From: Nafulsella turpanensis ZLM-10
GTDB lineage: Bacteria > Bacteroidota > Bacteroidia > Cytophagales > Cyclobacteriaceae
Assembly (NCBI RefSeq): GCF_000346615.1
Contig: NZ_ANNU01000037.1
Coordinates: 24,076 to 88,075, forward strand
Length of the DNA: 64,000 nucleotides
Direction of reading: 5' to 3'
Below, one piece after another: positions 5,785 to 13,468 of this stretch (its first letter is position 1; each line of letters starts with the position of its first letter). Below the pieces are notes generated by a model. The model was given only the letters and a program-made list of their open reading frames with translations. It was not told the origin of the DNA and searched no databases. Both the position numbers and the translations under genes were made by a program.

Positions 5785-8489
5785 AGGGCTTGCTTCAGTT
5801 TTTTCTTTTCAATGCCATAGGTAAGGATGGCATCTATAAACTCATAGGGTTTGTAGCCGTTGAGGGCACTCTGGTGGAAAATACAGGTGGCCGGGGTCAT
5901 GCCTGGCAAAGAGTTAATTTCAATGATAATGGTTTCGACTTTACCATCTTCAAAAACCCGCACAAAGGCATCGATACGGGCATAGCCTTCAATATTGGTA
6001 ACTCTGGCCACCTTTTCCAGCTCTGCACGAACGGCGGCTGAAATACGCTTGTTTTCTTCCGGACTGCGGGCAAAGCGGGCCGGGGTAATATTTTGTCCTT
6101 CACCTGCCAGGAATTTCTCTTCCAGCGAAAGTACTTCGCCGCCTGCCAGGGCTTCCGATGGTTCAAATACTTCATAATGGAGCTTTCCTTCCGCGTCGCG
6201 AATGGTCAGTAAACCGCCGGTTACCTCCAGGAAGTGCTTTGCATTGCCCTTGCTAATAAGCTCTTCTACCAGGAAGGCCTGCTTTATCGGGAATTCTTCG
6301 CTGGGCTTCAGTTTCAGTTGCTGCATAGGTTCAGGAAGGAGAGGAGCCTGTTCGCGGAAAATCATACGGGCAAATGCTCTCAGCTCCTGCTGATTCTTAA
6401 TTTTCTTTACCGCCGAGCTACAGCCATCGTCGGCCGGTTTGGCAATAAAGGGATAGCCATATTCCTGTTCAATCTCACGGATAACAGCTTCTTCCTGCTC
6501 CTGCCACTGGGCCTTCGAAACCAGGCGATGCCTGGCGACCAAAAAGCCGTTTTGCATGAGCAGCTCATTGGTGTCGTACTTATTAATGGTGAGCTGCGAA
6601 CTTTCAATGCCGCTGCCGTTATAAGGAATGCCGAAGCTCTCGAGCCGCTGCTGTACGGCTCCATCTTCGCCGGGGCGGCCATGCAGGGCAATAAATACTG
6701 CGTCTACCTTTTGGTTAAGGTCCTGATAACTGATAGGCTCGAAATGGAGCATATCGCGCTCTGTATAGCGGCTCACCAGGCTTTTGGCTTCCCCGGCAAT
6801 TTTTTCCAGTAAGGGGTGGTGCTGCCCCTTCAGGTACACTTCCACCTTTTCCCGTATATCATCGGCATTATCCTTGAGCATAATGTTGATGGGGAGAATG
6901 TACAGCTGGTGCTCCTCTTCGCTGCCCGTTAAGAATACAGGGACCGGCAGGTACTTGGTGGAGGAGGACAGCTTTTCGAAAATATTCCGGCCGCTTTCCA
7001 CGGAAATATGCCTTTCGGAGGAGAAGCCCCCCATGATTACCGCTACTTTTATCTTTTCGCTGCCCTGCTGCTTAAGTGCTCTGACTTTCTCGTCCAGCTG
7101 ATTGAGCTTAGCGGCCATTAATTTGTTGCGCTTACCACTTCTGATTCTTTCGGCCAGTGAGGTGCGAATGATGTAGGTAAGAAACTGCGAGGGGTTCAGC
7201 CCTATTTCCGCTGCCTGGTGGAAGAAGAAGGAGGAAGGAAGCATACCGGAGGTGGTATTTGGGTCGTTGAGGAATACCTCTCCCTGCTCGTTAATAAATC
7301 CGTCGATGCGGGCATACACATTGCACTGCAGCGCATCGAAAAGGCGGCAGCATTCCTGCCTGATGTGTTCAATCTGTGTATCGGGCAGGTCGATAGGCGT
7401 GATTTTACGGCTGATACCGGGCAGGTATTTTGCGCGGTAATCAAACATATCGGATCCTTTGATAATCTGCGTGGGCGGAAGAGCCAGGGCGGTGCCGGCC
7501 TCATCCTGAATAACAATGCAGCTGAATTCTTTTCCCTCAATAAAAGACTCGAACAGCACCTCTTCTTCAGAATTGAGGGAGGTGAGGCTAATACGTTCTT
7601 CTCCGGCCCCGGCTGCGGTATCTAAATACTGCAGGAGTTCTGCCGGGTGGTGGAGTAATTCTTCCTGCTGCCTGCTGTTTTCTGCATACACCGGAAGGCC
7701 AATTCCTTCACGAATATCGGTGAGCGTAGCCAGGAAGCGTACCTTTTCTTCCTGGCTCCGGGCCTGCCAGTCCTTCAGGTCAATTTTCTCGATGAAAAGG
7801 CTTTTGTTGACTGCCTCACTGAAAGCAGCTAAGTTATCCTGTCGAAGAATGGAAACACCAATGGAAGAGCCCTGGTTTGGTGCTTTTACCACCATGGGGA
7901 GTCCCACTGTCTCCTTTGCCTCCTCGAATAAAGTTGCTCTTGCCGTTAAATCCTGCCATTGACTGCGGTTAAGAACATACCGTTTCGGGCAGGGAAAACC
8001 CTGGCCTTCCATCAGGTCCTTTTGTACAATTTTGTTGATGCCAATAGCAGAAGGAAGAATGCCGCAGCCTGAATAAGGAATGTTGTACCACTCCAGCAGA
8101 CCCTGAATATTGCCGTCTTCTCCATAGGGGCCATGGAGAGCCAGAAAGGCAAAATCGAGCAGCTGATTAAATTCCTGTGGCTGCACCACCCTGCCCACCG
8201 TAGCGGCAATTTCCTGCAGCTTTTCTTCCCCCAGCTGGCTCAGAGATTCCGCATAAATCTGAATGGGCAGCTCGGATTCCGGCAGGTAAGCGGCGGGTGG
8301 ATAAAAGTCGCGAATAGTGCCTTTGTAGATGTACTGCCAGTCGAGCAGTATAAATTGTCCGAGGCTGTCGATAAAGATGGGTACAGGCTCAAATATAGCC
8401 TTGTTTAAGTTATCGTAAACGGTGCGTCCGCCGGCAAATGATATTTCTCTCTCACGGGACTGGCCACCAAAGAATATTCCTATTTTCAT
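5781..8489 (-). CDS. ddl: Tandem D-alanine-D-alanine ligase (two fused ATP-grasp Ddl units)
   Basis: This 902-residue protein is about 2.5 times the usual Ddl length (300-370) and carries two complete Ddl-like units. Unit 1 (about 1-445) has FFGGQSREREIS, HGPYGEDG (119-126), KAPNQGSSIGVS (202-213), DYRAKY, ARIDGF and NDPNTTSGM. Unit 2 (about 480-902) has MGGFSSERHIS, HGRPGEDG (603-610), AKPADDGCSSA, ARIDAF and EINSLPGMT. Mg ligands are Asp396, Asp409 (Glu in the norm) and Asn411 in unit 1, and Asp840, Glu857 and Asn859 in unit 2. Ddl makes the D-Ala-D-Ala dipeptide for peptidoglycan precursors. Both units may be active, or one may be regulatory. Unit 1 also has an insertion at about 230-310. 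A promoter abuts the start codon. First gene of the operon. Confidence 0.88.
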   Translation of the reverse strand: MKIGIFFGGQSREREISFAGGRTVYDNLNKAIFEPVPIFIDSLGQFILLDWQYIYKGTIRDFYPPAAYLPESELPIQIYAESLSQLGEEKLQEIAATVGRVVQPQEFNQLLDFAFLALHGPYGEDGNIQGLLEWYNIPYSGCGILPSAIGINKIVQKDLMEGQGFPCPKRYVLNRSQWQDLTARATLFEEAKETVGLPMVVKAPNQGSSIGVSILRQDNLAAFSEAVNKSLFIEKIDLKDWQARSQEEKVRFLATLTDIREGIGLPVYAENSRQQEELLHHPAELLQYLDTAAGAGEERISLTSLNSEEEVLFESFIEGKEFSCIVIQDEAGTALALPPTQIIKGSDMFDYRAKYLPGISRKITPIDLPDTQIEHIRQECCRLFDALQCNVYARIDGFINEQGEVFLNDPNTTSGMLPSSFFFHQAAEIGLNPSQFLTYIIRTSLAERIRSGKRNKLMAAKLNQLDEKVRALKQQGSEKIKVAVIMGGFSSERHISVESGRNIFEKLSSSTKYLPVPVFLTGSEEEHQLYILPINIMLKDNADDIREKVEVYLKGQHHPLLEKIAGEAKSLVSRYTERDMLHFEPISYQDLNQKVDAVFIALHGRPGEDGAVQQRLESFGIPYNGSGIESSQLTINKYDTNELLMQNGFLVARHRLVSKAQWQEQEEAVIREIEQEYGYPFIAKPADDGCSSAVKKIKNQQELRAFARMIFREQAPLLPEPMQQLKLKPSEEFPIKQAFLVEELISKGNAKHFLEVTGGLLTIRDAEGKLHYEVFEPSEALAGGEVLSLEEKFLAGEGQNITPARFARSPEENKRISAAVRAELEKVARVTNIEGYARIDAFVRVFEDGKVETIIIEINSLPGMTPATCIFHQSALNGYKPYEFIDAILTYGIEKKKLKQAL

Positions 8490-8493
8490 TCTT

Positions 8494-8523
8494 CAAATAT
8501 AATGAATAAAATGAAGTCACAAA
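8494..8523 (-). promoter_or_regulatory. Bacteroidetes-type promoter of the ddl operon
   Basis: On the minus strand TTTG (8523-8520) is followed after 18 nt by TATATTTG (8501-8494), matching the Bacteroidetes sigma consensus TTTG-N19/21-TAnnTTTG. The ddl ATG starts at 8489, only 4 nt after the -7 element, so the transcript should begin at or next to the start codon. Confidence 0.65.
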
Positions 8524-8643
8524 CCTTTCAGCACGTCCTGAAACTTACTCTGTAAGGTAACTCTTTTTAGAAGTAAATATTTTATGGGGTAAAATAATTC
8601 CAGCTTCTATTTTAAGCGGGTAATAGTGGTTTAAATACGCGCT

Positions 8644-11600
8644 TTAATTGTAAAATAATACTCTGCTGGTCTTATTGATGCTTTCACTCCTTACCCTCAG
8701 GAGATATACGCCTACATGCCAGTTTCGCAGGTCGAGGACATACATCTGGTTGAGCACATTCGGAATCAATTTTTCATAGACGAGGGTGCCCTGTAAATTA
8801 TATAACTGGAGGAGCACTTCCTCATTTTCCTCAAGGTTAAAGAGTACTTTCAGGTCGTCATTGGTAGGATTCGGGAATACCGTAATGTCGTTAAGGGCAG
8901 GCATGTCGACGGTGAGCGGTAGGTTGGACTGAAAAAATTCGATATCGTCCAGGAAAATGTCATTGCCTCCGTCTGATATTGCCACAAAGGCTACCCGCAC
9001 ATCCGGGTAGCCTACGAATTCCCGCAGGTCAATAAAGTTTGTTTCCCAGTCACTAGCCGTTCTGGGTGTCCAGCGGGCATCCACAATTCTGTTGGAGAGC
9101 TCAATTCCTTTTTTCTCATACACAATATTGGTCCAGCTCTGGCCGCAATCGGTCGATACTCTTACCTGCAGAATATCGGAGGCATCGAAAATAGGAGCAT
9201 AGGAAAAGCGGAACTGTACGCCTGCTTCCTCCACCTCCGTAAGGTCCAGGACAGGACTCACCAGCCAGTTTTGTAATCCTTTCTGGCTGTCAAAGAACTC
9301 ACTTACTGCTGAAAAGTTATCGCCAGGTGAAGGCCCGGGTACTTTCTTGATCTTCCAGCCGTCGAAGGCAGGATTCGGACTCATGCTTACCCAGTCAGAT
9401 TTAATCAGGGTGGGCTGCTGAAACTGCTGGCGGAGAGGGAAATCCTCCCTTTCCTGGCTGATGACGAAGTTCTTCACCAGGAAATTATTTTCCGGGATCT
9501 CATCTTCCACTCCGTTCGGGGAAGCCAGACGTACGGCTATGGTGTGTTTTCCTTCACCTAAAGTGAGGATGGGGAGGCTTAACTGAAGATTGGCTAGTGG
9601 GGCCAGGTTTAGTTCATCGAACTGATAGAACCGTTCAGCACCGCCATCTACTGAATACCACACCTCCAGGCTTTTAATTGTTTCTTTTCCGGCATTGCTG
9701 ATGAGTATGCCCGGTATAGGTTTATTTTCGCAGCTCACAACAGAAGGATCTCTGATGGAGCGAAGCCACAAATTATGATCGAAAGGGAGTTCGTTGATTA
9801 CCTGTATATCATCAATAAATAAATTATTTCCAAAGTCATTAACTCCTACAAAAATCAGCTGTACCTCTTCTTCGCCTGCAAAAGCAGAAAGATCAAGAAA
9901 CTCTGTACGCCAGTCTTCGTTGGAGGCGGGTTTAAACGGCCGCTGGGTAGCAGGCGCCGTAGCCAGCTCTTCCCCCTCCTTAGCGTAAATAAGGGTGGCG
10001 TTTTCCAGGCTTTCGGAGCAATCGGTCGTAACATAAACCTCCAGCCTGTCGGAACTGCTGCTTGAGTAGATAGCATAGGCCACCTGAAAAGCCAGGAAGG
10101 CCTGTGTCTCATTCCGGAGGTCGAAAATAGGAGAAACAAGAAGATCACGTGTACCGATATTGATGCTGTAATTATAGTAATTCATGTAGGCTGCCAGGTT
10201 ATTTGCACTACCGGTAATGGGGGCTTCCGTTAAATCCCAGGTGTGATTGTAGTCGGGGTTGATGCGGTAAAAGGGGAGAAGGCTGGTTTCAAAATCATGC
10301 ACAAAGGGAGTCGATACCCGTTCAGGGGCATACAGTTCAGCAAGTAGCTGATCATTAAATTCCTTATTGTCGGCAGTGTTATTGGTAGCCAGGATTACCG
10401 CCTCAATGTTGAGCTCTCCTCTGTTCTCCAGCAGGATTGGCTGCATGGCCAGCGTATCGGCTTCCAGATAATCGAGGTTTACGTTAAAATCTTCCTGCTC
10501 ATAGAGAATCCCGTTAATATACAGGCCAATTCTTACACTATTTACAAAGTTGTTGCCATAATTCCGGACTACTACTGTTGGAATGAAATCCTTAGAACAG
10601 GGATCTGTAATTAAGAGAAGAAACTGCCGCAGTCCTGCATCATTGGAAACGATAGTGGGTTCTTCTTTACCTCTGGAGTCATTAAGGGTTACACGGCGGG
10701 GGCTGTTTTCAAGAACCACTATCATTCTGGCGGCCTGGCCCTCTGTAAACAGGCTCATACAGCGGTCGGCGGTATAATCCATGTAGTTCTGGTACATGTC
10801 GGGTGAGCCGCAGCTAACCACAGGTTCCGTCGGGCAACCGGTATGCTCTTCCTCGGCCAGAGGCGTATCTTCCACATAATCGTCCTGGTCGCAGCCACCA
10901 TCGCCCCAGATATGGCGCAGGCCGAGGAAGTGCCCCATTTCGTGGGTGAGGGTACGGCCTTCGCTCTGCGGAAGTGCATTCCCTCCTTCGCCAAAATACT
11001 CATAATCGATGACTACCCCGTCGGTCTGGGCACTGACTTTTCCCAGATCCAGGCCATCGAGCTCATCTGTTTCCGGAAACTGGGCATATCCGATAACGGT
11101 GGCTTCAAGCGGTGCCACATAGATGTTTACATAATCTCTCGGAGACCAGTGGCTGAGCTGCTTGAGCTCCAGGTCGTCTTCCATCGAATAGCTGACCTGG
11201 CTTCCCCTCAGGCGAACAATGCCATCGGTGGGCAAACCTTCCGGATCCTGCCGGGCCAGTACGAATTGAATGCGTGTATCTGCGGCTACTACCTGAAACT
11301 CTGTGGGAAGCCGGCTAATCTGCTCACTGTTCAGCTTCCGGAAGTCCTCGTTGAGGATGTCTATCTGGCGCAGGATTTGGCTGTCGGGGATATTGGCACC
11401 TACCCCTTCGGCTTCCCCGTTATGGATTACATGAACCACAACCGGAAGCTCGTAAATTTCGGCTTTTCGTTGGTTTGTGCCGGCCAGGGAAGCCCTTTGC
11501 AGCTGTTTTTGTACTATCCACTGTTCAAATTCTTTTTCTGAAGGCAGTCGGGGGTGCCGCTCCTGCCGGAGTTGCATGATGGTCTCAAGCCCGCACTTAT

Positions 11601-11676
11601 CCTGGGCCAGAACGAAAAAGGGGGTGCAGAGAAAAAATGCCAGAAAAATAAATTGGCGAAAACAGCAGTTTTTCAT
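8644..11676 (-). CDS. Secreted M43 (pappalysin-type) metalloprotease with T9SS sorting domain
   Basis: A 1010-residue secreted protease, counted from the ATG at 11676, which opens a clean signal peptide (MKNCCFRQFIFLAFFL, cut near VLAQ). An ATG at 11745 would add 23 unlikely residues. The extended zinc motif HEMGHFLGLRH and the downstream WGDGGCDQDDYVEDTP stretch are diagnostic of family M43. A Met-turn candidate is NYMDYTADRCMS. The middle part repeats a beta-sandwich pattern twice (ending in DDIQVINELPFD and DDIEFFQSNLP), probably binding modules. The C-terminal 80 residues (VFPNPTNDDLKV, GVYLLRVRS) form a T9SS sorting domain. It should act outside the cell or on its surface. It appears to be monocistronic. 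Confidence 0.9.
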   Translation of the reverse strand: MKNCCFRQFIFLAFFLCTPFFVLAQDKCGLETIMQLRQERHPRLPSEKEFEQWIVQKQLQRASLAGTNQRKAEIYELPVVVHVIHNGEAEGVGANIPDSQILRQIDILNEDFRKLNSEQISRLPTEFQVVAADTRIQFVLARQDPEGLPTDGIVRLRGSQVSYSMEDDLELKQLSHWSPRDYVNIYVAPLEATVIGYAQFPETDELDGLDLGKVSAQTDGVVIDYEYFGEGGNALPQSEGRTLTHEMGHFLGLRHIWGDGGCDQDDYVEDTPLAEEEHTGCPTEPVVSCGSPDMYQNYMDYTADRCMSLFTEGQAARMIVVLENSPRRVTLNDSRGKEEPTIVSNDAGLRQFLLLITDPCSKDFIPTVVVRNYGNNFVNSVRIGLYINGILYEQEDFNVNLDYLEADTLAMQPILLENRGELNIEAVILATNNTADNKEFNDQLLAELYAPERVSTPFVHDFETSLLPFYRINPDYNHTWDLTEAPITGSANNLAAYMNYYNYSINIGTRDLLVSPIFDLRNETQAFLAFQVAYAIYSSSSSDRLEVYVTTDCSESLENATLIYAKEGEELATAPATQRPFKPASNEDWRTEFLDLSAFAGEEEVQLIFVGVNDFGNNLFIDDIQVINELPFDHNLWLRSIRDPSVVSCENKPIPGILISNAGKETIKSLEVWYSVDGGAERFYQFDELNLAPLANLQLSLPILTLGEGKHTIAVRLASPNGVEDEIPENNFLVKNFVISQEREDFPLRQQFQQPTLIKSDWVSMSPNPAFDGWKIKKVPGPSPGDNFSAVSEFFDSQKGLQNWLVSPVLDLTEVEEAGVQFRFSYAPIFDASDILQVRVSTDCGQSWTNIVYEKKGIELSNRIVDARWTPRTASDWETNFIDLREFVGYPDVRVAFVAISDGGNDIFLDDIEFFQSNLPLTVDMPALNDITVFPNPTNDDLKVLFNLEENEEVLLQLYNLQGTLVYEKLIPNVLNQMYVLDLRNWHVGVYLLRVRSESINKTSRVLFYN

Positions 11677-11704
11677 AAAGAATGAGACAGTCTGCCCGAA
11701 ATAT

Positions 11705-11739
11705 AAAAAATCCTCCGAAAAAAAGCAGTCCGGAGGATT
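11705..11739 (-). terminator. Rho-independent terminator downstream of the nifU-domain gene
   Basis: AATCCTCCG (minus, 11739-11731) pairs with CGGAGGATT (11717-11709) around a 13-nt loop and is followed by TTTT. It ends the mrp-nifU transcript before the M43 gene start at 11676. Confidence 0.8.
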
Positions 11740-11760
11740 ATTCAATCAATATTGAAACCT

Positions 11761-12060
11761 TTACCTGTTGCCGGGCAATTTAGCATCAGGGTCATCGGCA
11801 GAGGTAATATTAACCGCTTCTATGGATTTTACCATTGGCACTTCCCTCTTAATAGCTTCTTCTATTCCTGCTTTAAAGGTCATGGCCGACATGGGGCAAG
11901 ACCCGCAGGCGCCTAAAAGCTCCAGCCGGACCAGGCCAGCCTCCGTTACTTCCAGTACTTTTACATTGCCCCCGTCTGCTTCGAGATAAGGGCGGATACT
12001 ATCCAGTGCCTTTTCGACCTGTTGTATGAGGTCTTCCTGCATTACAGATTGATTATCCAT
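11761..12060 (-). CDS. NifU C-terminal-domain Fe-S scaffold/carrier protein
   Basis: A 99-residue single-domain NifU/NfuA-type protein. The domain spans nearly its full length, with YLEADGGNVKVLEV (25-38) and the cluster-binding motif CGSCPMS (Cys52, Cys55). The two cysteines of two subunits hold a 4Fe-4S cluster that is passed to apo-proteins in the cytosol. It lies 6 nt downstream of the mrp gene, which encodes another Fe-S cluster carrier, so the pair forms a small Fe-S maturation operon. A terminator follows. It lacks the N-terminal A-type domain of E. coli NfuA. Confidence 0.93.
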   Translation of the reverse strand: MDNQSVMQEDLIQQVEKALDSIRPYLEADGGNVKVLEVTEAGLVRLELLGACGSCPMSAMTFKAGIEEAIKREVPMVKSIEAVNITSADDPDAKLPGNR

Positions 12061-12066
12061 GTTGTA

Positions 12067-13158
12067 TTACTTTACTTCTACTACTTTTGTTTTTTCTGCG
12101 GCAGCATTTCTAATAGCCACCTGGCGGGCAAGTGTTTCGGCCAGTACCCGGAAGGCCTCTGCCGTTATACCATCTTTCATTACGGCAGGGTATCCGTTGT
12201 CTCCACTCTCCCTGATACTTTGTACCAGCGGAATTTCTCCCAGGAATGGAACGTTGCTTTTTTCTGCCAGCTGCATTCCGCCTTCTCTGCCAAAGAGATA
12301 GTATTTATGGTCTGGCAGCTCTTCAGGAGAAAAATACGCCATATTTTCTACTACGCCAAGTACAGGTACATTTATTTGTGGTTGCTGGAACATGGCCAGA
12401 CCCTTGCGGGCATCGGCTACAGCTACCTTCTGTGGCGTAGTTACAATAACGGCACCGGTAACCGGTACGGTTTGAACAAGGGTGAGGTGAATATCGGAGG
12501 TGCCCGGAGGCAGGTCAATCAGTAAATAATCGAGCTCGCCCCACTCGGTATCGGCCAGAAACTGCCGGAGTGCTGAGCCCGCCATAGGTCCGCGCCATAC
12601 CACGGCACTTTCGGCAGGGGTAAGCAGGCCAATAGAGATAAGTTTAACACCATATTGCTCTATGGGAATAATCAGGTTGCGCCCGTCTTTCTGCACCACA
12701 CCAGGCTGCTCATGCTCGCAGTTAAACATAACCGGCATGGAAGGTCCGGAAATATCGGCATCTACAATGCCTACTTTAGCCCCTGAACGAGCCAGGGCAA
12801 CTGCAAGATTTGCGGTAACGGTAGATTTACCCACACCACCCTTGCCGGATGCTACAGCAATAATATTCTTTACCTGCGGAAGAATAGGGGCAGAGCTGCG
12901 GGTGGTGGTTACCTGCGAAGTCATGTTAATTTCTACCCGAAGGTCGCTGCCCAGGCTTTCGTGAATGGCAGAAACACATTGTTCGCGTAAATATTCTTTT
13001 AGCGGACAAGCCGGGGTAGTAAGGATAACAGTAAAACGGATGGTGTTGCCATCTATGACTATATCGTCAATCATATTAAGCGTTACGAGGTCCTTTTTCA
13101 GGTCCGGATCATCTACCTTTCGTAGCGCGTCAAGTACTTGTTCTTTGGTAATTGCCAT
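12067..13158 (-). CDS. mrp: Mrp/ApbC-family Fe-S cluster carrier ATPase
   Basis: A 363-residue P-loop ATPase. Residues 1-85 form a DUF59/MIP18-like domain. The deviant Walker A motif GKGGVGKST is at 105-113, followed by DADISGPSMP and LLIDLPPGTSD. Members bind and transfer 4Fe-4S clusters. The CxxC pair that bridges the dimer in E. coli Mrp is absent: after VENMAYF the chain reads SPEELPDHKYYLFG. I believe this variant is usual in Bacteroidetes. The gene precedes the NifU-domain gene by 6 nt. A TAATTTTG element on the minus strand at 13250-13243 may be part of the promoter. Confidence 0.9.
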   Translation of the reverse strand: MAITKEQVLDALRKVDDPDLKKDLVTLNMIDDIVIDGNTIRFTVILTTPACPLKEYLREQCVSAIHESLGSDLRVEINMTSQVTTTRSSAPILPQVKNIIAVASGKGGVGKSTVTANLAVALARSGAKVGIVDADISGPSMPVMFNCEHEQPGVVQKDGRNLIIPIEQYGVKLISIGLLTPAESAVVWRGPMAGSALRQFLADTEWGELDYLLIDLPPGTSDIHLTLVQTVPVTGAVIVTTPQKVAVADARKGLAMFQQPQINVPVLGVVENMAYFSPEELPDHKYYLFGREGGMQLAEKSNVPFLGEIPLVQSIRESGDNGYPAVMKDGITAEAFRVLAETLARQVAIRNAAAEKTKVVEVK

Positions 13159-13468
13159 GGAGTTGCTTTTGTATCAATAAGCACATTTGCTACCTTTTAA
13201 ACATGGAAAGGGGGCAATTAGTGCAATGGATTGCTAATGGGGCAAAATTAGTAAATCTGCAGGAATTTAGGGTACAATTTCGCAGGTATTAGAAGAGGAG
13301 GGCGGCGAGGGAATTTTAAGTGTTTTTTACCTCCTCCTTCCAAGCCTACAGGCCAGCGTCCATAGTGCGGCCTCCATCCTTTAATCTTTCTCTTCCTATC
13401 TTCCAGCCGTATCAAGAAATTCGGTGGAATCCTTATCTTTACATTCAGCTTTCATTTCCATACCTCAT
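13159..13468. other. Divergent intergenic region between mrp and dnaG
   Basis: About 310 nt holding the promoters of two divergent genes. A TAATTTTG element (minus, 13250-13243) could serve mrp and a TATCTTTA element (plus, 13434-13441) could serve dnaG, but neither has a well-spaced TTTG partner. I see no RNA structure or repeat. Confidence 0.4.
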
